Below the pieces are notes generated by a model that worked only from the letters and a program-made list of their open reading frames with translations, did no database searches and was not told where the DNA came from. A DNA stretch of 64,000 nucleotides from Pandoraea terrigena (GTDB lineage Bacteria > Pseudomonadota > Gammaproteobacteria > Burkholderiales > Burkholderiaceae): NCBI RefSeq assembly GCF_902459705.1, contig NZ_CABPRU010000005.1, positions 1 to 64,000 on the forward strand, read 5' to 3'. The translations under genes and the position numbers were made by a program. Shown piece by piece: positions 24,258-33,304 of this stretch; the stretch's first letter is position 1; every line of letters starts with the position of its first letter.

Positions 24258-26091
24258 CGCTCTGGTTGTCACTCTCGGGCTTGATCTGTCCGGCTTCAAG
24301 AAGGGGAAACAGGAAGCCGCGAAGGTCACGTCCGAGATGACAAAGGAGCAGATCAAAGCGCTCAAGGCATCCGAGACGGCAGCGAAGAAAGCGGCCAAGG
24401 AACAGGAAGAGGCCAACAAGCGCGCCAAAGAATCCTTCACCAAACTTCGCAACGAAGTACTGGCGTTGGCCGCCATTTTCACCGGCGGCATGGGGATCAA
24501 AAATTTCATCGAAGAGACGATTGGCAGCGCTGCGAATCTCGGATTCATGTCCAAGAATTTGCAGATGTCGACTACCGATTTGGCCGCCTGGCAGAACGCC
24601 GCACGGCGCGCAGGTTCTTCGGCTGAAGGAATCACGGCCGCTCTGTCTGCCTCGCAGCAGGAGGTCGCAAAGTTCAAGATCGGCCAGGTCACGGAGGGGG
24701 TGCAGCAGTTCTTCCGATGGGGTGGAAGTGTCAACGATCTGAAGGACGGCAATACCTATCTGTTGGCGCGCGCGCGCATCGTACAGAACATGTACCGCAC
24801 GGATCCGGGCCGTGCGCGTCTGGTGGCCCAGCAGATGGGGGTCTCCGAAAGCGAGTTCAATTTCATTCGGCAAGGCCCCGCAGCAATTCTTTCGTTGGTC
24901 GACGCTCAGAAGAAAAATGCTGCGGTCACGGACGCCATGGCGCAGAAGGCGCAAGAACTCCGCAATAAATGGTTCGACCTCACAGATCGCTTCAAGTACA
25001 CCGGCACCGTTGTGCTTCTCGATCTGATGCCGGTTCTTGAGCAACTGGCCGACAAACTGATGAAAGCCGCCGAGTACGCGGCAGACCACAAAGAAGACAT
25101 CGTTGAGTGGGCAAAAGCTGCTGTCACGGCAATTGAAGACCTCGTTCGCTGGGCAGATAAAGCGTCGGAGTCCGTCGGCGGCTGGAAGAACGTTCTCATC
25201 GGCCTGGCTGCGCTGAAAGTGCTATCAATGGCCAGTGACCTCATGAAGTTGGCCGCAGGGTTCAAAGCTATCGCCGAAGGTATCGGTCTTGCGAAAACCG
25301 CATCGGCTGGTGGTGGGCTCCTGTGGAATCTTCTCTCGAAGATTGGGGTAAAGGGTGCTGGGCTCGGCGCGGCACTGATGCTTTACTCGCCCGATCTCAA
25401 CGAAGGAGAGGATGAGTACATCGCAAATCGCCGAGAGCCCATCGGTGCGACGGCCTCCGATCGCGGCAAGTACCTCATGCAGGTTCTGCAAAATGAGGGA
25501 TTTACGCGTGCACAGGCTGCCGGAAGTGTCGGGTCGCTGCTACAGGAAAATGGTCAATTAGACCCAAATGCCAAGAATCCAAATTCGAGCGCTTATGGGA
25601 TCGGTCAATGGACCAAATCTCGGCAAGGTGATTTCGCGAAATTGTTCAAGAAGCAGATTCAGGATTCTACCTTTGAGGAGCAAGTCAGATTCATGGTGTG
25701 GGAGCTGCGAAATAGCGAAAAGGCGGCTGCTGATGCAATTAAGGCAACCAAAACCGTTGATGAGGCGGCCGTAGCCCACAGGAAACGTTATGAGCGCCCC
25801 GCAGAAGATGAGGCACATGACGAAAAGCGCATTGCCTATGCGCGGCAACTTTATGAAAGCAGTGCACGGGCAGATGCCGGTTCAATAGGGGCTAATGCCT
25901 CGCAAGCCGCCGCTGGCACGGTCAACAACAGCACCCAGACCAGCACGCAGACCAATTCCACACATTTCCACGGGCCGATCAACATCCACACGCAGGCGAC
26001 GGATGCGGCTGGCATTGCCGGTGCCTTCGGCGGCGAAGTGCGGAAGTATGCGTTCACGATGCCGCAGGCGAACACAGGAGTGACCCCCTAA
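24238..26091 (+). CDS. Tail tape measure protein with embedded lysozyme domain
   Basis: A 617-aa protein. Residues 15-75 are a charged coiled coil, followed by helical and hydrophobic segments (about 305-365) expected of a tape measure that sets tail length and enters the membrane. Residues about 408-500 match a phage tail lysozyme domain: GKYLMQVLQNEGFTRAQAAG, then SLLQENGQLDPNAKNP with Glu437 as likely catalytic residue, SSAYGIGQWT. The C-terminal 60 residues are Thr/Asn/Gln-rich. At 617 aa it is short for a myovirus, implying a short tail. Confidence 0.85.
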   Translation: MATTIVDALVVTLGLDLSGFKKGKQEAAKVTSEMTKEQIKALKASETAAKKAAKEQEEANKRAKESFTKLRNEVLALAAIFTGGMGIKNFIEETIGSAANLGFMSKNLQMSTTDLAAWQNAARRAGSSAEGITAALSASQQEVAKFKIGQVTEGVQQFFRWGGSVNDLKDGNTYLLARARIVQNMYRTDPGRARLVAQQMGVSESEFNFIRQGPAAILSLVDAQKKNAAVTDAMAQKAQELRNKWFDLTDRFKYTGTVVLLDLMPVLEQLADKLMKAAEYAADHKEDIVEWAKAAVTAIEDLVRWADKASESVGGWKNVLIGLAALKVLSMASDLMKLAAGFKAIAEGIGLAKTASAGGGLLWNLLSKIGVKGAGLGAALMLYSPDLNEGEDEYIANRREPIGATASDRGKYLMQVLQNEGFTRAQAAGSVGSLLQENGQLDPNAKNPNSSAYGIGQWTKSRQGDFAKLFKKQIQDSTFEEQVRFMVWELRNSEKAAADAIKATKTVDEAAVAHRKRYERPAEDEAHDEKRIAYARQLYESSARADAGSIGANASQAAAGTVNNSTQTSTQTNSTHFHGPINIHTQATDAAGIAGAFGGEVRKYAFTMPQANTGVTP

Positions 26092-26822
26092 TGGCGCTCG
26101 ATTTCATCTCCGTCCCGAAATTTCCAAGCGTCCCGGCACTACCTGGCGTTCCTCCTTTGGCGCGCGGTGCAGCCGTCAGCCTGGTGTCCGCGATCAACGA
26201 CGGGCCGCTGAACATCGTTTCCGGGCTCGGTCTTTCGGCACTCTCTTCGGTGCTGTCTGCGTTCCTTGGGCCGGGGGCTTCGTCACTCGTTTATGGGGTG
26301 TTCTCGTCCGACGGCACCTTTCGTCTCGAGCCGGATTCGATTCTCGCGTTCGACTATTCGAACGAGTCCCGTTTGCCCGACTATCCGATCGAGCAGGGCT
26401 CCTTCGAGACTTACAACAAAGTCGACACGCCCTATGCGACGCACCTGCGTATGGTCAAGGGCGGTACCAGCTACGAGCGCGCGCAATTTCTGTTGCAACT
26501 GGAATACCTGCGCAAATCGACTGAACTTGTGACAGTGCTCACGCCTGAGCGTCCGTATGTGAATGCGAACGTGCTGGCATATCGCTACGGCAGAGACAGC
26601 CGACAAGGCGTTGCGTTGGTCATTGCGGACGTGGCCATTCAGGAGGTTCGGCAGGCGCCGGCGGCCAAGTTCACATCGACGGCACAGCCCGCTTCAGAAG
26701 ATACGTTCAGCTTGGGGCAAGTGCAGTCACAGGCCATCTCTGCGGCGAAATCCGCCTTATTCGGGCCGGTCTCTACGGTTCTTGGCTCCAATGGCCTGCC
26801 CAGTGTGAAGGGGCTGCTATGA
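26091..26822 (+). CDS. Baseplate protein, hub-adaptor type (243 aa)
   Basis: A 243-aa protein directly after the tape measure. The N-terminus is Pro/Ala-rich with a hydrophobic stretch. Residues 70-185 look like a phage baseplate domain (ILAFDYSNESRLPDYPIEQG, FETYNKVDTPYATHLRMVKG, then LVTVLTPERPYVNANVLAYR). In similar gene orders this position holds a baseplate hub-adaptor or Dit-like protein. The ATG overlaps the preceding stop by 1 bp. Confidence 0.65.
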   Translation: MALDFISVPKFPSVPALPGVPPLARGAAVSLVSAINDGPLNIVSGLGLSALSSVLSAFLGPGASSLVYGVFSSDGTFRLEPDSILAFDYSNESRLPDYPIEQGSFETYNKVDTPYATHLRMVKGGTSYERAQFLLQLEYLRKSTELVTVLTPERPYVNANVLAYRYGRDSRQGVALVIADVAIQEVRQAPAAKFTSTAQPASEDTFSLGQVQSQAISAAKSALFGPVSTVLGSNGLPSVKGLL

Positions 26823-27121
26823 GAACTGTTCCGCTTCAGGCATTGGCCTCCCAATTGATCACGATCGTGTTGGGTGGCCAGAATTGCCGAATCAAGGTCG
26901 ACCAGAAACGTACTGGCGTGTTCCTCACGCTGTGGGTGAACAATGTTGCGATCGTGACAGGCGTGCAGGCGCGTGATCGAACATTGCTCGTGCGACAGCC
27001 CTATTTGGGATTTATTGGTGATCTGGCATTTTTCGATACGCAGGGAACCGATGATCCAAGTTACGCAGGTCTGGGCTCGCGGTGGTTCCTGAATTACATC
27101 GAATCGACGGATCTGCAATGA
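26819..27121 (+). CDS. Baseplate plug protein (Pam3 gp18-like)
   Basis: A 100-aa beta protein with VPLQALASQLITIVLGGQNC, VDQKRTGVFLTLWVNN, LVRQPYLGFIGDLAFFDTQG and GLGSRWFLNYIE. These match the 'baseplate plug' family first seen in a cyanophage baseplate structure. It seals the hub. Coupled to both neighbours by 4-bp overlaps. Confidence 0.75.
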   Translation: MRTVPLQALASQLITIVLGGQNCRIKVDQKRTGVFLTLWVNNVAIVTGVQARDRTLLVRQPYLGFIGDLAFFDTQGTDDPSYAGLGSRWFLNYIESTDLQ

Positions 27122-27984
27122 GCCTGACAAAGAAAAAGATTGATGTGACCATCACGCTCGCCGAAGGGCAGTTCGGGGAGACGGCCAGCAATCAGGTCAA
27201 GCTATCCGGGCTGCGCGTTTCGGCCGAGATTCAGGCATACGGTGGGGAGTCGCAGCCACAGGCGCAGTTGCGCGTCTACGGCGTGCCGCTCTCCATCGTG
27301 AACCAGCTCACGGCGATCGGCCCCATCAATTCGGCCATCCTCTTCAAAAATTCGGTGCTCGTCGAGGCCGGAGACGATGAAACTGGTGTACGCACCGTGT
27401 ATCAAGGATCCGTCTGGCAAGCATGGGGGGAATTCGATCAGCAGCCCTTTACTCCGTTGAACATCATCGGCTTGGGCGGCCTCGATTACTCGCTGGCACC
27501 GGCGCAACCGACAAGCATCCAAGGGGCTGCCGACGTGGCGGATCTGATGCAAGGTTTCGCCAAGACCATGGGGCTGGCGTTCGAGAATAACGGCGTATCG
27601 GTGTTGCTCTCCCATCCTTATCTGCAAGGTTCGGTCATGAATCAGGTCAAGGACTGCGCAGAGGCGGCAGGTATCAACTATGTGATCGACCGAGGCACCT
27701 TGGCTATCTGGCCGGCTGAAGGTAATCGCGCAGAGCCATCACCCCCGATCATTTCGGCTGCCACGGGCATGGTCGGATATCCGAAGTTTGCATCGAATGG
27801 TCTATATGTCACATCTGCATTCAATCCGAACTTGCAAATCGGCGGCGTCATGACGGTGCAAAGCCAGATTCCTGTGGCTTGCGGTGATTGGCGGATTCTT
27901 CAGTTGGGCCATTCACTGGCATCTGAGACGCCCGGCGGCCCTTGGTTTTCGAATGTGATGGGGGTGCCGAACTATGCCGAGTGA
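27118..27984 (+). CDS. Baseplate hub protein
   Basis: A 288-aa protein following the plug gene, as in related simple baseplates. KKKIDVTITLAEGQFGETAS, VKLSGLRVSAEIQAYGGESQ and QAQLRVYGVPLSIVNQLTAI form the first tube-like domain. Later segments (AADVADLMQGFAKTMGLAFE) resemble gpD-type hub folds. It is the trimer on which the spike sits. The ATG at 27118 gives a 4-bp overlap. Confidence 0.75.
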   Translation: MSLTKKKIDVTITLAEGQFGETASNQVKLSGLRVSAEIQAYGGESQPQAQLRVYGVPLSIVNQLTAIGPINSAILFKNSVLVEAGDDETGVRTVYQGSVWQAWGEFDQQPFTPLNIIGLGGLDYSLAPAQPTSIQGAADVADLMQGFAKTMGLAFENNGVSVLLSHPYLQGSVMNQVKDCAEAAGINYVIDRGTLAIWPAEGNRAEPSPPIISAATGMVGYPKFASNGLYVTSAFNPNLQIGGVMTVQSQIPVACGDWRILQLGHSLASETPGGPWFSNVMGVPNYAE

Positions 27985-28711
27985 AGACATCGGATATCGC
28001 GGCATTGGCCGCGCAGAGGATCAAACGCCCGGGTACAACGAAATTCGCTTCGTCGTCATGTCGCTGATGGCGCGCATGTCATTTTGTGCGCCGGTAGAGG
28101 TGATGGCAGTGACAAACGCAGGCGGCGTCTCGCCGGTGGGCTTCGTCGATGTAAAGCCGCTCATCAATCAAACGGATGGCCAGGGTAACGCGATCGAGCA
28201 TGGGACGATTTACAACATCCCGTATATCCGCGTTCAGGGCGGCGACAACGCTGTAATCATCGATCCGCAGGTGGGAGATATTGGGATGTGCTCATTCGCC
28301 GATCGGGACATCTCGATTCTGAAGAGTACGAAAACGCGTGCAAACCCTGGATCGAAGCGGAAACTCTCGAAGGCAGACGGTATTTATACCGGGGGCATTC
28401 TCAACGGCACGCCATCGCAATACGTGCGCTTCGCAGATGGCATTGTCGAACTCGTCGGTACGAACCAATTGAACGTGAAGGCACCAAATGTCGCCATCGA
28501 AGCATCCACGCAGGCAAGCATCACGGCGCCGACGATTGCCCTCAATGGCAATCTGACAATGGCAGGAGAGACCGGAGGTTCTTCGGAGGCTACGCTTACG
28601 GGGAATTTCAACATCACCGGAACGATCAAGAACAACGGCAAAAACATCGGGGATACCCACACGCACAACAACGTGCAACCGGGCTCGGGGAACTCTGGGA
28701 GCGTGAACTGA
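27974..28711 (+). CDS. Baseplate spike protein (Gp138 N-terminal type)
   Basis: A 245-aa spike. Residues 20-115 match the Gp138_N OB-like domain (FVVMSLMARMSFCAPVEVMA, VDVKPLINQTDGQGNAIEHG, VIIDPQVGDIGMCSFADRDI). Residues 150-225 form a repetitive beta-helix. The end, GDTHTHNNVQPGSG, contains an H-x-H pair (His229/His231) like the iron-binding tips of P2-type spikes. It pierces the outer membrane. Confidence 0.87.
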   Translation: MPSEDIGYRGIGRAEDQTPGYNEIRFVVMSLMARMSFCAPVEVMAVTNAGGVSPVGFVDVKPLINQTDGQGNAIEHGTIYNIPYIRVQGGDNAVIIDPQVGDIGMCSFADRDISILKSTKTRANPGSKRKLSKADGIYTGGILNGTPSQYVRFADGIVELVGTNQLNVKAPNVAIEASTQASITAPTIALNGNLTMAGETGGSSEATLTGNFNITGTIKNNGKNIGDTHTHNNVQPGSGNSGSVN

Positions 28712-29061
28712 TGAACACGATGCTTCTCGACCAAGAAATATGGGACGTCTGTCTGGATGCAAACGGCAACTGGGCCATGGCATCGGATCCATATTCGCTC
28801 GCACAGGACGTGGCCTGTGAGCTGAAAACATTCTTTGCCGAGTGTTACTACGACACGTCGGTCGGCATTCGCTACAAAGAGGACATTCTCGGCAAGCTTC
28901 CCCCGATATCGCTGGTTCGATCACAAATGGAGACGGCAGCCCTGCGAGTCGTCGGCATTCTGACTGCTCAATGCGTGTTCGACGCGTTCAGCAACCGCCA
29001 ATTGTCAGGGTACGTGCTCTGCTCGACGACGGCGAACCAGACATTCAAAGTCACGTTTTAA
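28711..29061 (+). CDS. Baseplate wedge protein (gp25-like position)
   Basis: A 116-aa protein with LLDQEIWDVCLDANGNWAMA, LAQDVACELKTFFAECYYDT, GIRYKEDILGKLPPISLVRS. This pattern (tail-end lysozyme-like fold without the active site, 'GvpY.e.ilG') belongs to gp25-like wedge proteins. Start coupled by TGATG. Confidence 0.78.
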   Translation: MNTMLLDQEIWDVCLDANGNWAMASDPYSLAQDVACELKTFFAECYYDTSVGIRYKEDILGKLPPISLVRSQMETAALRVVGILTAQCVFDAFSNRQLSGYVLCSTTANQTFKVTF

Positions 29062-29070
29062 GGGAAAATC

Positions 29071-30294
29071 ATGGCGGGCACCTCAAGCGTACCGGGGATA
29101 GATTGGCAGCCGACTGGCCCGGTGCTTCCGGCTGAGAGCGACATTCTCTCGGGCGTTCAGCAAGACATGAACGCGGCGTTTGGCGGCAACATGAGTTCGA
29201 ATCTCAGCGCGCCACAAGGCCAGATTGCGCAGTCCACCACTGCAATTGTCGGAAGCAAGAACGATGACATTATGGCGATGGTCAATGGCATGGATCCTGA
29301 CCTTGCTGACGGGCGAATGCAGGATGCCATCGGCCGGATTTACTTCATCGATCGAAACCCGGCCGAACCAACGACTGTGGTTGCGACATGCATCGGACTT
29401 GCCGGGACACAGATTCCTGTCAATGCGCGGGCCATCGCAACCGACAACAACGTCTATCTCTGTACTCAAGCCGGCGAGATTCCGGCCTCTGGATCGATCG
29501 ATCTCACATTCCAATGCCAGACAACCGGGCCGATAGCCTGTCCTTCGGGATCGCTCAATCGCATCTATAAGCAGATCCCCGGATGGGACACCATCAACAA
29601 CGCGTTAGATGGTGCGATCGGGTCAAATGTCGAATCGCGTGCTGACTTCGAATATCGCCGTCGCCAATCCGTCGCGAAGAATTCCGCGGGCATGGTTCCG
29701 TCGGTGCGCGGCGCGGTATTGAGCGTATTGAACGTGCTTGATGCCTACGTCACCGACAATGGGAAAGGGACTAGTGTCACAGTTGGCGGGGTAACGCTCA
29801 TCCCGCATTCGCTTTATGTGTGCGTGGCCGGCGGCGCGGCGCAGGACATTGGCGACGCGATTTGGTCGAAGAAGGCGCCAGGCTGCGATTACAACGGCGC
29901 GACGACCGTGGTCGTGTACGACACCGATGGCTATATCGCACCATTCCCGCAGTACACGGTCAGCTATCAAATCGCGGCAAGCCTCCCGATCTTCTTCTCT
30001 GTGAACCTCATCGACAACGGGGCACTTCCATCTGACGTCGTTACCCAAGTCAAGACGGCCATCAAGAATGCATTCGCCGGTTCCGATGGTGGTCAACGAG
30101 CCAGAATCGGAAGAGATGTGCTGGCCAGCAGGTATTACGGCCCTGTCGAAGCAATCGATAGCAATCTCGAACTCGACTCCATCTACGCTGCCACCTCGGC
30201 CAATCCGGTCAGTGGAAACCGTGTCACGGTGGACATCAACCAGATCCCGACAATTTCCGACGCGAACATTGCCGTCAACATCATCACGCCATGA
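29071..30294 (+). CDS. Baseplate J/gp47-like wedge protein
   Basis: A 407-aa baseplate J family protein: an N-terminal helical region (LPAESDILSGVQQDMNAAFG), MVNGMDPDLADGRMQDAIGR, the repeated beta units (AGTQIPVNARAIATDNNVYL, SGSLNRIYKQIPGWDTINN) and SRADFEYRRRQSVAKNS near residue 195, then the family's C-terminal part. It links sheath initiator and fibre proteins. Confidence 0.9.
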   Translation: MAGTSSVPGIDWQPTGPVLPAESDILSGVQQDMNAAFGGNMSSNLSAPQGQIAQSTTAIVGSKNDDIMAMVNGMDPDLADGRMQDAIGRIYFIDRNPAEPTTVVATCIGLAGTQIPVNARAIATDNNVYLCTQAGEIPASGSIDLTFQCQTTGPIACPSGSLNRIYKQIPGWDTINNALDGAIGSNVESRADFEYRRRQSVAKNSAGMVPSVRGAVLSVLNVLDAYVTDNGKGTSVTVGGVTLIPHSLYVCVAGGAAQDIGDAIWSKKAPGCDYNGATTVVVYDTDGYIAPFPQYTVSYQIAASLPIFFSVNLIDNGALPSDVVTQVKTAIKNAFAGSDGGQRARIGRDVLASRYYGPVEAIDSNLELDSIYAATSANPVSGNRVTVDINQIPTISDANIAVNIITP

Positions 30295-30947
30295 AAGACG
30301 TACAGAGCACGATTCTTTCGCAGTACTCAAACGCCCCCACGCTCAATCAGTTGATTCAGAGCATGAACGGTTACATCGATCCTGCGGCGGATCTGGACAA
30401 GTTCTATTCGATGATGTGGGACGTGTCTACGGCGGTCGGCAAGGGGCTCGATAACTGGGGAAAAATCGTCGGACTTGAAAATGGCCGGCTGCTGAAAATC
30501 CCCGACGGTGAGATCTACTTCGGGTTCGATGAGGCAGGAACGGCGAGCGCTCAACCATTCGATCAGGGCACGTTTTTTAATGGAACCGTCCAGACACAGA
30601 ATTTCTATCTGTCGGATGATGCGTTCCGCACGCTGATCATGGTCAAGGCGATCGTGAACATCACCGATTGCTCGATTCCAAGCATCAACGCACTTCTGCA
30701 AAGTCTCTTCAAGGGACGCGGCCGCTGCTACGTCATCGACGGCAGAAACATGACGATGCGTTTCACATTCGAGTTCTATTTGCAGCCTTTTGAGGTGGCT
30801 ATCCTTACGCAATCAGGGATTCTGCCGCGTCCGACAGGGGTCGATTTCAGCTATATCCAGGTGCCTATCCCCAACGTCTTCGGCTTTGCGGAAGCTGGAA
30901 TCGAAAGCGCGGCGCCGTTCGATCAAGGGACGTTCTACGAGGCGTAA
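30291..30947 (+). CDS. DUF2612 baseplate protein with duplicated FGF-EAG-PFDQGTF motif
   Basis: A 218-aa protein in the slot of baseplate gpI/DUF2612 proteins, which attach fibres. LDKFYSMMWDVSTAVGKGLD, NWGKIVGLENGRLL and FYLSDDAFRTLIMVKAIVN fit DUF2612. A motif near residue 77 (FGFDEAGTASAQPFDQGTFF) recurs at the C-terminus (FGFAEAGIESAAPFDQGTFY, residues 197-216), probably two beta-strand docking elements. Confidence 0.8.
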   Translation: MKDVQSTILSQYSNAPTLNQLIQSMNGYIDPAADLDKFYSMMWDVSTAVGKGLDNWGKIVGLENGRLLKIPDGEIYFGFDEAGTASAQPFDQGTFFNGTVQTQNFYLSDDAFRTLIMVKAIVNITDCSIPSINALLQSLFKGRGRCYVIDGRNMTMRFTFEFYLQPFEVAILTQSGILPRPTGVDFSYIQVPIPNVFGFAEAGIESAAPFDQGTFYEA

Positions 30948-30950
30948 GAC

Positions 30951-32459
30951 ATGAAAGCAACCGACATTCCGGTAAGCAAACTTCCGCTGGCGTTTGCCGC
31001 CAACGGAGCAAAGCAAGTCATCCCGGAGGCAAGTCAGATCGGGATCGTCGATGGCCGCGCCTCCCTTAATGATGGGTTTCCCCCGCTCACGCGAATGCCC
31101 ATTCCCGCTGGCGGTGTTCCCCCCTTTGGTACCGATGCGAACGGGATCTTGTTCATGATCTCGGCTTGGACGCGGTGGATGAATGCCGGAGGGCAGGTCG
31201 CATTTGACGCGGCATTCGCGGCGGACGCCAACGTAAATGGATATCCGCAGGGTGCTGTTCTTGCTCGCGCTGATGGGATGGGCTTCTGGCTGTGTCTCTC
31301 CGATAACAACACGTCGAACCCCGATAGTTCTGGGGCGACAGGGTGGGCTCCGCTGGAATCTTACGGTATTGCACAGGTCGGTGGGCTGGCGACTGGCATT
31401 GTGACGCTAACCCCGGCCCAGTATGGGCTACCGATCATTACCTTGGCGGGAACATTGACGGGGAATGTTCAGTTGGTTTTCCCCGCGACGAAGAATCAAT
31501 GGCAGGTCATCAACAACACCACCGGCAACTTCTCGGTCACGGCCAAAACGGCAGGTGGAAGCGGAGTAATCGTTCAACAGGGCGGCGCGGCCAACGTGTA
31601 CGGCGATGGCGTGAATATCTCGTTGCCGCCTGCACTGCAAGTCGGCACCGCTACACAGCCGCAGCATGCGGCGCAATTGTCGCAGCTTGTGGGCGTGCAG
31701 GGAGGTTTCAAGAACCTCAAAATCATTGCCCAAGGCGTTAATAATGCCTCGGCAGTCGTCACCGTCGATGAACTGATGCTGGAAACATCCGCAAACGCCT
31801 TCACGACGGTGCGCAGCGTCAACGTGACAATAAACTCGTCGGGCACGGTCGGGCAGCCCAATAGCTTGAGCGCAGGCGCGCTTGCCGCTAGTACGTGGTA
31901 TTACGTTTGGGTCTGGTATAACGGCACGACGGTCTGCGGTACGGTCGATCCCAGCGCTACTGCACCAACGGCGCCCGCTGGATTCACAGGCGGTTATCGC
32001 GCACGCGTCGGCGCCGTGCGCACAGATAGTACGGGTAACAAGTACCTGTTACAGACGTTGCAGTATGGCCGCAAAGCGCAATATATCGCCAACACTACCG
32101 CAGGTTCGAATGTACCCTATCTGCCTGCAATGGCGTCATTGGTCACGGGCAACCCGGATGCGCCTACCTACACCCCACTTGCAGTAGGTTCCTTTGTACC
32201 ACCTACAGCGAGCGAAATCGACCTCGTAATGAAAGCGGGGTCGACGAGCGGGCACTCTATCTGCGCACCCAACGGCTCTTATGGCAGTGCGACGTCGACA
32301 CTTGGTACGCCGCCAATGGTCATCTGCGTTTCGGGATATGGACCGGCCCCGATTGTGGTGCGAGCACTGATGACGCTTGAGAGCATGAACATATACTACG
32401 CGAACAACGATACAACCTATGGCCTGCTGTGCTGTGCCGGATGGGTCGATAATCTTTAA
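30951..32459 (+). CDS. Tail fibre protein
   Basis: A 502-aa protein after the baseplate genes. The N-terminal 150 residues resemble the baseplate-attachment region of Burkholderiaceae phage fibres (LPLAFAANGAKQVIPEASQI, FPPLTRMPIPAGGVPPFGTD, ILFMISAWTRWMNAGGQVAF). The middle is glycine/valine-rich beta structure and the C-terminus is probably the receptor-binding part. The C-terminus is less conserved by impression. Host range is probably decided here and in the next gene. Confidence 0.82.
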   Translation: MKATDIPVSKLPLAFAANGAKQVIPEASQIGIVDGRASLNDGFPPLTRMPIPAGGVPPFGTDANGILFMISAWTRWMNAGGQVAFDAAFAADANVNGYPQGAVLARADGMGFWLCLSDNNTSNPDSSGATGWAPLESYGIAQVGGLATGIVTLTPAQYGLPIITLAGTLTGNVQLVFPATKNQWQVINNTTGNFSVTAKTAGGSGVIVQQGGAANVYGDGVNISLPPALQVGTATQPQHAAQLSQLVGVQGGFKNLKIIAQGVNNASAVVTVDELMLETSANAFTTVRSVNVTINSSGTVGQPNSLSAGALAASTWYYVWVWYNGTTVCGTVDPSATAPTAPAGFTGGYRARVGAVRTDSTGNKYLLQTLQYGRKAQYIANTTAGSNVPYLPAMASLVTGNPDAPTYTPLAVGSFVPPTASEIDLVMKAGSTSGHSICAPNGSYGSATSTLGTPPMVICVSGYGPAPIVVRALMTLESMNIYYANNDTTYGLLCCAGWVDNL

Positions 32460-32464
32460 GGCCC

Positions 32465-33295
32465 ATGATGCTCACTAAAACTGCTGCCATCTTCAAGCCG
32501 TTCGCCGTCGAAAGTTCGGTAGTGTTCTTCAACAACCGACTCTTGGTTCTGTACATCTCGCGCGTACCACGCCTGTCGTCTACGCTCATCGCTGCGGATT
32601 ACTTCACCGGCGAAATTTTCGCGTCAATGTCTTCCAACGATTTGACGCTGGGATGCGCGTTGGTCGTTGGTACGCGCCTACACTATTGGGGCACAAAGAA
32701 CGTCGGCGCAGCAGGGAATAGTGTCTGGCATATGTACACGGATGACCTTGTGACATGGAGCACGCCGGATCAGGCATGGTGTGCTGGCGATCCTCGCCAG
32801 AAGATTTTCAACACCTCTGTATGCTTCGACCCCGATAACAATCGCTACATCATGGCCTATGAGACTTCGGAGCCATATTACGGATATGCCGACTTCAATA
32901 TCCGTTGGCTTGTCTCGACCGATCTCGTCGAATGGGCACCTATCGGCAATGTATTCGGGGCAGATCGATACGTCGCATGCCCGCGCATCGATTACTCGAA
33001 CGGCTACTACTACATGCATTACCTCGTAGTTGAGTCAGGTGTCTATAAGACCCGTGTAGCCCGTTCAAATGGGCCTAACGGGGCTTGGACAGAATCCACC
33101 CAATATGCATTGACGCCCACGCTCCCCGATGAAATGACGAACACGTCCGACATCGATTTTTGCGAATTGGGCGACAACATGTATTTCACATACTCTGCTG
33201 GCGATCAGGGGATGGGCGTGGCGAATGCAATGGACTTGAAACAGGCATTCGGCTACGGGACGAAGGCTGGATATCTAGCATCGTTCTTTTCATAA
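32465..33295 (+). CDS. Beta-propeller protein, candidate glycan-active tail component
   Basis: A 276-aa protein with the repeat pattern of five-bladed propeller glycosidases (GH43/GH32/GH130-like): YTDDLVTWS (91-99), FNTSVCFDPDNNRYIMAYET (115-134), STDLVEW (151-157), CPRIDYSNGYYYMHYLV (172-188) and SNGPNGAWTES (201-211). No signal peptide. It lies 5 bp after the fibre gene, so it is probably a virion protein that binds or degrades surface polysaccharide. I cannot assign catalytic residues with confidence; a purely binding propeller is possible. Confidence 0.6.
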   Translation: MMLTKTAAIFKPFAVESSVVFFNNRLLVLYISRVPRLSSTLIAADYFTGEIFASMSSNDLTLGCALVVGTRLHYWGTKNVGAAGNSVWHMYTDDLVTWSTPDQAWCAGDPRQKIFNTSVCFDPDNNRYIMAYETSEPYYGYADFNIRWLVSTDLVEWAPIGNVFGADRYVACPRIDYSNGYYYMHYLVVESGVYKTRVARSNGPNGAWTESTQYALTPTLPDEMTNTSDIDFCELGDNMYFTYSAGDQGMGVANAMDLKQAFGYGTKAGYLASFFS

Positions 33296-33304
33296 AGGAC
33301 AACA

